Below are positions 20,788 to 29,671 of a stretch of 64,000 nucleotides of DNA, one piece after another. Origin of the DNA: Asparagopsis taxiformis (Eukaryota; Rhodophyta; Florideophyceae; Bonnemaisoniales; Bonnemaisoniaceae); assembly GCA_030407315.1 (NCBI GenBank), contig JALQPE010002409.1, positions 1-64,000 on the forward strand, read 5' to 3'. The translations under genes and the position numbers were made by a program. How positions within the stretch are numbered: the stretch's first letter is position 1; each line of letters starts with the position of its first letter. The notes beneath the pieces were generated by a model. That model worked only from the letters and a program-made list of their open reading frames with translations, did not search any database and was not told the DNA's origin.

Positions 20788-21564
20788 GTGGTAGTGCGGA
20801 GTTACGGATGGGGCGTGGAAATGTTTGCGATCGGGTCAGCGATTGGGGCGCGCGGATTTTGCAAATGTTGATGTAAGTTGAAATGGGCGGGGCGTAGATG
20901 GTTAATGAGTTGAATTGTTAGTTGAGAGGTCAGGAGAGCGGCTTGGAGAGGTTCATGAGCGTTTGGACTCAAGAAAGTGGTAATAGGTTGAGCAAGTGCT
21001 AACGGATGGGCATTTGCTCGGGGACGACGATAGAGGCGGTTGACGAATTTGGGCCAGTGAGAACAATGTGGAGTAAAAAAGTACAGTAAACAAGCGCGTT
21101 GGGACCGAGGCGGCGGAAGGAGCACAAGCTAGAAGCGGGAGTAGATGGATGAGGGGCAAGGGAGTGTAGAGAGGACGCGCGGTAGCGGAAGGTATGGGGG
21201 GGGATGGACGAGCGATCGGAGGGTAAGGGCCGATGGAGTAGCAGTGGGATCGAAGCAAGGTACAATATGTTTGGCCTGCACACTTGACGGGTGCGTGCAG
21301 CGAACGACAGGGCAGCGGGTAGGCTGGGCACGGCACGGCACAGCACAGAAGTTAAGTTGTTGATAAAGTTGGTAGGACGCCTGTCCGGACGGAAGGGAAG
21401 CAGGCACGGGTGAGACGGAGTGGGGCAGACTAGCTGACTGCACTGCGTAGACGTTGGCTAGCTCGCAGTGTTGAGTTTGTCGGTGAGATGGACGGACGGT
21501 CGGTCGGTCGAGTCGGGGGTTGGGGCGGACGCTGTCTGGCTGGCTGGCTGGCAGGCAAGCAGAC

Positions 21565-21590
21565 GGGCGGGGCGGGGCGGGCGGGCGGGC
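21565..21590 (+). other. Potential G-quadruplex motif
   Basis: Six runs of three or more G separated by single C bases (GGGCGGGGCGGGGC then GGGCGGGCGGGC). Confidence 0.7.
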
Positions 21591-22361
21591 GCACAGAGCG
21601 GGTGACTGACTGGCTGCGTTGTGTTAGTGTATCGCGGGGCCAGTGCAGGAAATGAGCGTGTGACAGGTTTGCTCGTGGGCCATTGAATAGCCAACGGGTG
21701 TCGAGCACGGCGAGGGCTTTCGAACAACGAGTCCGTTGGGGCAACAGCACACTTGTACATTATGCGTGCTGGCGCCGTGGTCCGAAATAGGACCGGATTA
21801 ACGCATATAATTGGATAACGAGCACGCGACGCAATTGGACTGTGCGTCAATTGAACCTATTGGGTCAGTGCGAACGGGGCCGTTGCGTCACTGTGCGGCA
21901 TGTGACGTGATGATGTCACGCAACGCTATGTGGCTTCAATTTACAGTGACCGTTCTCGGTAGCAGTTCAAGTGCCAAGTGGCGCACAGCCAACAACATCA
22001 TGGGTCATCATCTGACGTCACTGCGGAGGCACGTGCGTGCGCTTAGCTCGCTAACATTGAACAATTTCGCCCGCTGTATCACGAGAGTTGCTCGCTCATT
22101 TGCCCACAGATCCGATGCCTCGTCTCGTCCCATCACGACATGTTCCAACGCGCCACGCCTATCGCGTGACCATTGCACGCGCTTGACATCACGTGCCGAG
22201 GTGAGCTCTCGCCTCGCCGCTTGTACTTTGTCTGCAACAACTAACCACACTTCTACGTAGTTTACGCTCGCTCCACGCTGCGCTGCCACGCCCAATTACT
22301 ACAAATCACACCGCTCGTCGACGCACCGAAACGCCCGTCGCCATGTGCGCCACAACCGCGA

Positions 22362-22384
22362 GAGCGAGCGAGCGAGCGAGCGAG
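22362..22384 (+). repeat. (GAGC)n tandem repeat
   Basis: Five GAGC units plus GAG in the region upstream of the RecQ gene. Confidence 0.9.
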
Positions 22385-22950
22385 GCTGCCGCCTTGGCAA
22401 ACGCGCAAAAGTCGAGTGCCCGCTTGGCATTGCGTCATCGGCCCAGTGTCCAGGTGCACTCAACCATCAAAAGCATAGAATCAAACAAACACGCAGTTGC
22501 AACTTTCATGACGCGACCAGATGCTGCGCGGGGAAGGCCGCTGCACTGCGTCTGCCAGTCACGAGTGAGTGCCGCTCATCGCCTTCTCTCGCTGCGCGTG
22601 GCTGCCCCAGCGCACGCCACTGCAGCCACTTTTCATTACATACACTCACGCGGCTCATTCCGCCCAATTACCGACCGACGTTACCCGATCACTATACTGG
22701 TCCACAGTGCGGTCCCATCTATTTCTCATTGGATCAACTTTATGATCTATTCTTCGCTTGTCACGCACTCCGCCACCTGTGCACCGTGTCCATCCCGCGT
22801 CTTGGTTTGCCAGTGCGCCAACGCGGCTGCAACCCAACGCAACGCAGGGCAGCGCAGTGCTGCACTGCGCAGTGCAGTGCAGCGTAGCGTAGCGCCCCGT
22901 CGCCTAGTGTCCATGCATCCACTTTCTGCCCCACCCTTACCATACACGCC

Positions 22951-25020
22951 ATGCCCAAGCGACCCGCCGCTTCCCCGCCTCTCATAGATCTAACTGCTGA
23001 TTCTGATGATTCATCTCCGCAAAATCTCCCTGATGATGCCTCCCTTATTGAAAACGATTCCCAGCTCAAAACTCTCCGCAACCTAGTTTCAGACGCCCGC
23101 CAGCTCGTCCAACATCGCCACCAGCTCCTCACAGAGGCCACAAATACCCTACGCGGCCTCGAGGAACAACTCTCCACCCGCGCCTCTCTCCTTCGCAGGA
23201 AAGCAGATGACGCCTTCCAATGGGGCACAACCGCATTCCCCTGGGATCGTATCCTCTTTTCCGCAATGCAACACGTCTTCCGCATCACTTCCTTCCGTCC
23301 ACTCCAGCGTGAAGCACTCAATGCAACACTTATGCGCCGCGACGTTTACGCAATTCTTCCAACTGGCGCTGGTAAATCGCTCATATATCAACTTGCTGCT
23401 GTTGTCGATCGCGGTCTCACCCTAGTTGTCACCCCGCTGGTGGCACTCTCTCTCGACCAGCAAACTGCCCTCAACGCGTTGAACATCCGCGCATGCACAC
23501 TGGATTCCACAACGAGCAAGGCTGAAGTCAAGCGCATTTTTGCTGACATCCTTCCAGCTAAAGGTAATATTCAAAACTCGTCACGTCCGCGCAAGAAAAG
23601 TCGAACGGTGGAAAATAATGCACGTATTGTTGCGACAAAACCAACCAAATGGTTGCAGGATGACATGGATACCGCCATATTATTTGTGACGCCCGAGCAA
23701 GTAGCATGCTCCAAACGCCTTCTCAGTCGTTTGGAAATGATGTACGAAGCTGGCCATCTGTCAAGAATTGCAATTGATGAGGCGCATTGTTGCTCTTCAT
23801 GGGGACACGACTTTCGAACCGACTATCGACAGCTTGGGATTCTGCGTCGCCAATGCCCAGACACTCCGATCCTAGCTTTGAGTGCTACATCCAATCCAAA
23901 AACTACCGATGACGTTTGTAAAATTCTTGAGATTCCGCGCTGTGTTGTATTCCGTGGCAGCATCGATAGATCAAATCTGTACTATGAGGTAGTGCCCAAG
24001 GCTGCAGAGGATGAAATTGTCATCACTGATCTCTACGACTTAATCACGACACAGTTCCCATCGCAGTGTGGTATAATCTACGTGTTATCGCGCAAAGAGG
24101 CTTCCACCTATGCGGACAAACTATGCACGCTCGGTATTAGTGCTGCCTGTTACCACAGTGACATGGAGTCCAACGAGCGCTCTGCTGTATATACCAGATG
24201 GAGCGCTGCCCAGGCGCAGGTCGTTGTGGCAACAATTGCATTCGGAATGGGTATCGACAATCAGCGTGTGAGATTTGTAATACATGCTACAATGGCCACC
24301 AGTCTGGAAGCATACTACCAGGAATCTGGACGGGCGGGACGCGATGGACGACCGGCAAAATGCATTTTGTTGCATCGAGCCAAAGATTTTGCAAAGCTAA
24401 GTGCATTTGTGGCGGACAAGGGCGAGGAACGCGTGAGGAAAATGTATGAAATGTATCGATATTCGTCAGGTTGGCCACTTCCGGGCCAAAGCATAGACAG
24501 CGTGTGTCGGCGGGAAATGATTGCGGCGGGGTTTGGGGAAAAGCCACCAGAGAGAAATGAGCAAACGAACGAGGGATATTGCTGTGATCTCTGCAGAAAC
24601 CGCGAAGTTGGGACGATGGGAGAGGTGGTGGATGTGACCAAATTGGCGAGAGCCGCAGTGCGCATTGTTGTATATTTCACAATGACGTTCCCGGATGAGA
24701 AACTAACTTTGCTTGCATTGGCGACTGACTGGGCGAACAAAGGACCAAAAGGACAGCGAATGAGGGGAACAGAGAAGGCGCTTGATAGACGTGTGCCGAT
24801 GGACACTAGGCTGGAAATTTTGATTTCACTGGTGCTGTGTGGAGCGCTGGAGGAATACCATCGGCATAGTTCGTACGCTATGAATGCGTACGTGACTGCT
24901 GGTCAGAACGTTGGCGTTGTATTTGCAGATGATCAGCCCTTCTTTCTCAGGCAGCAGTCGAGCATTGTCAAGATCCTTGACGACGTTTCGAAGAAGATGG
25001 GTGAGCAAGAGGCGCGATAG
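22951..25020 (+). CDS. RECQL: RecQ family DNA helicase, RECQ1-like
   Basis: ATP-dependent 3'-5' DNA helicase of the RecQ family (689 aa; human RECQL1 is 649). The order of parts is RECQ1-like: an N-terminal coiled segment, motif 0 FRPLQREAL (about 115-123), Walker A PTGAGKS (about 137-143), DEAH within AIDEAHCCSSWGHDFR, motif III ALSAT, and motif VI QESGRAGRDG. A zinc-binding and winged-helix region follows (GYCCDLC near residue 540, with an earlier Cys). Near the start, LIDLTADSDDSS has the form of a SUMO-interaction motif with acidic flank. Such helicases act in the nucleus in replication-fork and recombination intermediate processing. ATG 22951 is the first start in the frame. Intron-free. 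The symbol reflects similarity, not proven orthology. Confidence 0.92.
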   Translation: MPKRPAASPPLIDLTADSDDSSPQNLPDDASLIENDSQLKTLRNLVSDARQLVQHRHQLLTEATNTLRGLEEQLSTRASLLRRKADDAFQWGTTAFPWDRILFSAMQHVFRITSFRPLQREALNATLMRRDVYAILPTGAGKSLIYQLAAVVDRGLTLVVTPLVALSLDQQTALNALNIRACTLDSTTSKAEVKRIFADILPAKGNIQNSSRPRKKSRTVENNARIVATKPTKWLQDDMDTAILFVTPEQVACSKRLLSRLEMMYEAGHLSRIAIDEAHCCSSWGHDFRTDYRQLGILRRQCPDTPILALSATSNPKTTDDVCKILEIPRCVVFRGSIDRSNLYYEVVPKAAEDEIVITDLYDLITTQFPSQCGIIYVLSRKEASTYADKLCTLGISAACYHSDMESNERSAVYTRWSAAQAQVVVATIAFGMGIDNQRVRFVIHATMATSLEAYYQESGRAGRDGRPAKCILLHRAKDFAKLSAFVADKGEERVRKMYEMYRYSSGWPLPGQSIDSVCRREMIAAGFGEKPPERNEQTNEGYCCDLCRNREVGTMGEVVDVTKLARAAVRIVVYFTMTFPDEKLTLLALATDWANKGPKGQRMRGTEKALDRRVPMDTRLEILISLVLCGALEEYHRHSSYAMNAYVTAGQNVGVVFADDQPFFLRQQSSIVKILDDVSKKMGEQEAR

Positions 25021-25214
25021 TTGCGAATTATCGAGTAAATCAGAGCTGCATGTAAATTATGATCGGACAAGCAGCTTTCAATGTCAGCGCCACAGTCTGG
25101 AATTTGCCTCAAATTTTCTTTGACCTTTACCCACTGCAAATGGATTAAATACAGTGTATAGCGATATTTCCTTGGACACATTATTCTTTCTGACATCCAA
25201 CTTCTATTCACGCC

Positions 25215-27293
25215 ATGGACTTTGGTAGTCTCCTCAAAGGCGCTACCGACACACTCAAAAAGCTTGAGACAGATGTGACCAAAAGTGCCCAAGAGAAGCC
25301 CCAAAGTGCTGCTTCATCACAGCCTGTGTCCAGTTGGAATGATTGGGAGGGTGGAGATGACGATTGGGAGGATGTAGCCGATGTACAACCGACTTCCGAA
25401 ACACCGCATGACTCCAAATCTGTTCCAAACGGTTCTGCACCTCAATCCATTGAAAATGATAACAAGCAAGATGATAGCACGCAGCATGAAGATCAACCAG
25501 TCGTCCCTGATGCCGCGGACCACTCTGCTAGTGAGGATAAACGATCTATGGCAGCATTGCAGGCAAAGCTAGATGACGCTATTGCAAGAGCAAATGCCAG
25601 CGAACGAAAGGTTTTTGCTCTAACGCGTGATCGCGATGCCCTCCGGCGTATCCGCGACGCCAAGAACAGCGAGGCAGAGTTGTTGAAAGATAAGGACAAA
25701 CAAATCACCGCGATTCTTGAGGAAGGTCAAAAGCTTTCTGTGAAAATAGCCGAGAAGGAATCTTCTGTTCGAACGTTGAAGGCATCTTTAAAAGAGCGTG
25801 ATACTACCATCGAAGACTTGCGTTTATCACTATCTGCAACAGAGGCCAAGCTTGAGGCCGCCGCCAGTCGACAGCGCCAGCTTGAGACATCTGAAAAATC
25901 TGCAATGGATGGTATTGAAGCTGCCGAAAGACGATTACGACAGGTAGAGTCTGAATCCCGCTCCAAGTCGTCCTCGTCTGCTGCATTGGAGGCTGCTAGA
26001 GCACAATTGGAGGCTCTCAGAAAAAGCCAAGCTGCGGCATTGGAAAACCAGGCTATGCGACTTCGAGCAGAGCATGAAACATCGATGGAAGCGCTTGCAA
26101 GTGGTGCTAAAACTCAAGAGGATTCCCTCAATAAGGCTATGATGGAACTGCGCGCCCATCTTACCCAGGTGGTGGACAATGCTGGCTGGAGAGAAGACCA
26201 GCTCAGAAAAGAAGCAGATGAATTGCGAAAGCGTGCAGAGAGGTTGGAGGAGCGGAACGATGAGTTGGCTGCCGCCCTACCTAATGCGACAAAGCCCCTA
26301 TTGAGACAAGTAGAGGCTCTGCAGGCTGCTGCAACGGAGAGGGATCGGGCAAAATCCGCTGTGGATCGTTCTCAGCTTGAACGTCTGCGTGCAGCGGAGG
26401 CGGCAGTTGCTGTTGCGTCTGAGAGGGAACGCGCCGCAGAGGAACGTATCGGTTCATTTATGACCAGGATTGCGTCATTGGAAGAACAGGTGAAGATTGC
26501 TCATGGGGAGCAAGCACGACTGGGCGCAGAGCTTCATAAAGTGCAAACGGAGAACGCAGAAATTCAACTGAATCACCAGAAACAAATTGAGATGATTCAA
26601 GCTCAGGTTCTCAAGGCGAATCGTGACAAGGAATTGGCGAATGAAGAACTCTCGAAGGAAAGAACGTCCAGTCTTGATATAAGTGAGGCTGCAGAGGAAC
26701 GTGAGCGACAATTGCGAAGTCAGTTGGCTGCTACTGAGACCAAGTTGGAAATGCTGCAGGAACGACTAACATCTTCAACAAGTGCTGCAAATCGGGGAGA
26801 TGCAGCTGGTGCTCTTTACCTATCGCCTCGCCGTTCTGCTTTTGAAGGGTTGACTACTGGATCGCCCTCTTCCCTGGGTTTTGCTAGGTCCGAAATGGGA
26901 GATGACAACTCTCCAATCGTAGATTCTTCAGCGGGAATGTCAGGCATGTATGCAACGGAGCGACTAACATTGTCATTGCGGCAGCGGAATGAAGAAATTG
27001 TATCTCTTCAGTCTCAACTAGAAAGCAAAGAGGCGGCGACAAGCGCCCTCGCAGAAGAAGTTGTCACTCTCACTTCGAAGGTTGATGAATTGACAAAGCA
27101 AATGGATAACGCCCCAGAGCTAAGAAAAGAATTTACAGAGTTGAAGAGGCGACACACTGCTTTGCTTGAACTTCTAGGGGAAAGGGAAGAAAAGATTATG
27201 GAGCTAGAGGCTGACCTTGTAGATGTCAACCAGATGTACAAAGAACAAGTGACTGAGTTGCTGCTTAGAATAGAGAAGATGCAAGCAGGTTGA
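25215..27293 (+). CDS. TMF1: TMF/Sgm1-type golgin
   Basis: 692 aa. The first ~30 residues (MDFGSLLKGATDTLKKLETD) form an amphipathic helix, and WNDWEGGDDDWEDV follows. The rest to about residue 640 is continuous coiled coil rich in Glu, Ala, Leu, Arg and Lys. The last ~55 residues (ALLELLGEREEKIMELEADL, then DVNQMYKEQV) match the conserved C-terminal TMF domain, which binds Rab6 in animals, plants and yeast (Sgm1). TMF golgins sit on Golgi rims and capture vesicles. It is shorter than human TMF (about 1,090 aa), as expected for a minimal version. It lies 194 bp after RecQ in the same direction and converges with the next gene with 78 bp between stops. Confidence 0.8.
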   Translation: MDFGSLLKGATDTLKKLETDVTKSAQEKPQSAASSQPVSSWNDWEGGDDDWEDVADVQPTSETPHDSKSVPNGSAPQSIENDNKQDDSTQHEDQPVVPDAADHSASEDKRSMAALQAKLDDAIARANASERKVFALTRDRDALRRIRDAKNSEAELLKDKDKQITAILEEGQKLSVKIAEKESSVRTLKASLKERDTTIEDLRLSLSATEAKLEAAASRQRQLETSEKSAMDGIEAAERRLRQVESESRSKSSSSAALEAARAQLEALRKSQAAALENQAMRLRAEHETSMEALASGAKTQEDSLNKAMMELRAHLTQVVDNAGWREDQLRKEADELRKRAERLEERNDELAAALPNATKPLLRQVEALQAAATERDRAKSAVDRSQLERLRAAEAAVAVASERERAAEERIGSFMTRIASLEEQVKIAHGEQARLGAELHKVQTENAEIQLNHQKQIEMIQAQVLKANRDKELANEELSKERTSSLDISEAAEERERQLRSQLAATETKLEMLQERLTSSTSAANRGDAAGALYLSPRRSAFEGLTTGSPSSLGFARSEMGDDNSPIVDSSAGMSGMYATERLTLSLRQRNEEIVSLQSQLESKEAATSALAEEVVTLTSKVDELTKQMDNAPELRKEFTELKRRHTALLELLGEREEKIMELEADLVDVNQMYKEQVTELLLRIEKMQAG

Positions 27294-27371
27294 GTAAAGC
27301 CTTCTGGGATCCTGGAATCGTAATGTATCGTCGTTCTACTCTTAATTCCCCATTCCACAGAGTGCGCAATT

Positions 27372-29321
27372 CTATTTGTGCGTCACAGTAGCTCCTGAGC
27401 CCATCTTCATGATCGCTCGAATTGTCAGGGGAACGCTTCGGCTAGCTCTCAATATTGCCGTTGCTTTTGCATCGGAACACACATGAGCTGTTCCATTCGA
27501 CGACTTCACGGTAACTGACATATCTCCGCCCAGCTCAATTGCCACAGCCATGCTCAGAATGTCTTCAATAGCTTCATCATAGAGGTTGAATAGCATAAAT
27601 GATGGCGAATCATATATCACAACTTCAACAGGCTGTGGTTGGAAGGGGGTTAGATGGGACTTGGAAGATATCGGCTCTCCGAAGCAGCTCTTAAATAACT
27701 CGTTGAAAACAATTTGCTGACGGACTAAAGCAAAGATTGGTTTCACATTTCTCGGGTGACATAACGGTACTCTGTGCACTGCAAGTCCAGAGGTTACATC
27801 GACTCCGCTGTGAGAGAACTCGATGTATTGATCTTCCGGTAGCAACGCTGCTGCAATATACTCTGGAGCCTGCTGAGACCAATGACTCCGCTTCTTTACC
27901 ATCTCTTCACCTTCGTTCGGTCGCAGAGAACCAGAGTTTCCGTAGTTGCTCGACTGATCTTGGTCAATCTGTAAGTGACCACCAAAAATGATAGGAGCGA
28001 GCAGCTTCTGCAGACTAGGCCATGAACCCTTTTGAGTGCTGTCTTCATCCATATTTACCTCTCCTCGTGATGAAAATGATTCAGCGTTGCTTCCGTTTGC
28101 TTTTTGAGAATTCTGTATATTCGCTGCAAGCAAGACATCTTCGCTAAGACCACCCACCTTTTCTAGGTTTTGCGCTACGGACAGACATACCATGATTGGC
28201 GTTTGGAAGGACAGCACATATTGAGCTCCAATACGGGCAACAAGCCCTTCTGCAAAGTCTAAACTTGGCATCGGGTTGCCATGGGATTCTTGCCTTATGG
28301 TAGGATGCGCTCGCCCTGTCGAAATTTCACGAGGAGGTCGAGCATCTTCAATTCCTAAAAGCGCGCTGTGATCCGTCATGAACTTGATTTTGAGACCTAG
28401 GGCAGAGCGTAAAATCAAGCCGTGACCAAAGCTGAGTCGGTTTTCTTCAGATAGCCCGCTCTCTATCTCGATAACCTGTGCAGCGAGAAGGTCATCTTCA
28501 AAGGATCGCAACGCATCTGTGAGAGGAATAGCTGGTTGAATAGCATTCCCTAATCTTTCTTGCTCTATCAAGCGGCCAAATGCTTTGCGCAAGGAGGTGA
28601 AATCTTGCTGTTCGACAAGGTTTGCAAAATCGCTGTCGACTATTTCATCGCTTACTTCGTTATCTCCCGCTGTGAGATGACGAAACTTTACCTTGACTTT
28701 CACTTCGGTCGCAGTTACATCAAAGAAATGAAAATCGGCTAAGAACTTTGTTCCACAAACAGTCAATAAGCAATCCTTCCGCTTCTGTACAATGCTTCCC
28801 TGCTGAGGATGACTGATGGTCACATCCGTGTGGATAAAATCCTCTGTGGTAGTTGCGCCAGTATCTTCTGCCAGGGCACGCAACCGCTGAATGGACAAAG
28901 CAACCGGAGTGGCGAACGGATCGGCAGTAATGGCGAGTTGTTTACAGCGCATGAGGGCATTTTTCGAACTCTTCATAATCTTCTGCTTGACGACCGTATC
29001 TCTCTTCACTCGCAATAAGCGGTCCGAACGCTCTGCATCCCACGATTCTCGCGCAATGGCTGCCGCCTTCAACGCATGCAAAGCAGCTGACAATTGGCGG
29101 CGAGAGTGCCCAAGGGGCACGCGTGAGAGCGGGTGTAGATCAGCCTCGTGCGAGGATGACACATTGTCTTTCGCAGAATTTGGCCGACTTCGCGTGGATT
29201 CGCTTGGCACGATGGCGAGACCGCTTGGTCCGGCGAGCTTCCTCAGAGTGGCATGAATCTTCGCTAGGGCATCTGCTGCTGTTATAGCAGTTGAACTATT
29301 CTCCATCATTTGCGGTTGCAT
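27372..29321 (-). CDS. Mediator subunit 1-like protein (tentative)
   Basis: 649 aa from ATG 29321. The N-terminal ~150 residues are helical and basic. Residues about 165-260 read as a beta-rich module (LADFHFFDVTATEVKVKVKF, then a D-x-DFANLVEQQDFTSLRKAF helix) resembling the Med1 N-terminal domain, where a dyad of strands is followed by D-L-x-x-x-x-x-x-D-F-x-x-F. A later GHGLILRSALGLKIKFMTD segment also fits that family. Mediator subunit 1 belongs to the middle module of the RNA polymerase II coactivator. Similarity is judged by eye and is moderate; another nuclear protein remains possible. No nuclear-receptor LXXLL motif is expected or seen. Confidence 0.45.
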   Translation of the reverse strand: MQPQMMENSSTAITAADALAKIHATLRKLAGPSGLAIVPSESTRSRPNSAKDNVSSSHEADLHPLSRVPLGHSRRQLSAALHALKAAAIARESWDAERSDRLLRVKRDTVVKQKIMKSSKNALMRCKQLAITADPFATPVALSIQRLRALAEDTGATTTEDFIHTDVTISHPQQGSIVQKRKDCLLTVCGTKFLADFHFFDVTATEVKVKVKFRHLTAGDNEVSDEIVDSDFANLVEQQDFTSLRKAFGRLIEQERLGNAIQPAIPLTDALRSFEDDLLAAQVIEIESGLSEENRLSFGHGLILRSALGLKIKFMTDHSALLGIEDARPPREISTGRAHPTIRQESHGNPMPSLDFAEGLVARIGAQYVLSFQTPIMVCLSVAQNLEKVGGLSEDVLLAANIQNSQKANGSNAESFSSRGEVNMDEDSTQKGSWPSLQKLLAPIIFGGHLQIDQDQSSNYGNSGSLRPNEGEEMVKKRSHWSQQAPEYIAAALLPEDQYIEFSHSGVDVTSGLAVHRVPLCHPRNVKPIFALVRQQIVFNELFKSCFGEPISSKSHLTPFQPQPVEVVIYDSPSFMLFNLYDEAIEDILSMAVAIELGGDMSVTVKSSNGTAHVCSDAKATAILRASRSVPLTIRAIMKMGSGATVTHK

Positions 29322-29671
29322 CGCAATGCGGCAGTCAAGGGATCATTGCAGAGGCCGAATTTCGTAGGAAGGATAGACGAAGGCTCCGGTTGGTGTTTCG
29401 TCCAGCAATGAAGGATCTATTTCATTGGGCGCCAAAATCGGCGTATACTAGATTTTTGGCTCGTACTTTGAAATTGGCCAGTGATCCACAGGGTCTCTAG
29501 TTGAGCTCTCAAACTCCAAATAACATGTGCTGTTAGACTCAGCACTAGCCTTTAATAGGACAGCAAACCTGCAACACTCTGAACAAGCGCATGAGTAATT
29601 ACCACCATAAGAATAGTTGATACGCAAGTACATACAACTTGAAAATTGCTACCTCGCGCTAATACACTTTT
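29322..29671. promoter_or_regulatory. Intergenic, promoter side of the Mediator-1-like gene
   Basis: 350 bp between the coatomer stop codon and the start of the next gene in the same direction. It must hold the 3' end of the former and the promoter of the latter. No distinct motif was recognised. Confidence 0.4.

Larger units (their letters stand above)
20788..22950. promoter_or_regulatory. 2.2-kb divergent intergenic region, GC-rich with simple repeats
   Basis: This lies between two genes that point away from each other, so it should contain both promoters. It has TGGC tandem repeats at about 21536-21556, a G-quadruplex-type run at 21565-21590, a GAGC tandem at 22362-22384, and a GCAGTG/CACTGC-rich inverted-repeat stretch at about 22850-22890. 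Many open frames occur on both strands but none has a domain. A non-coding RNA or a small gene here cannot be excluded by eye. Confidence 0.5.

Noticed and set aside
21430..22987. Several 100-200-codon frames upstream of RecQ
   Set aside because: Low-complexity, repeat-derived, overlapping on both strands; treated as non-coding promoter region.
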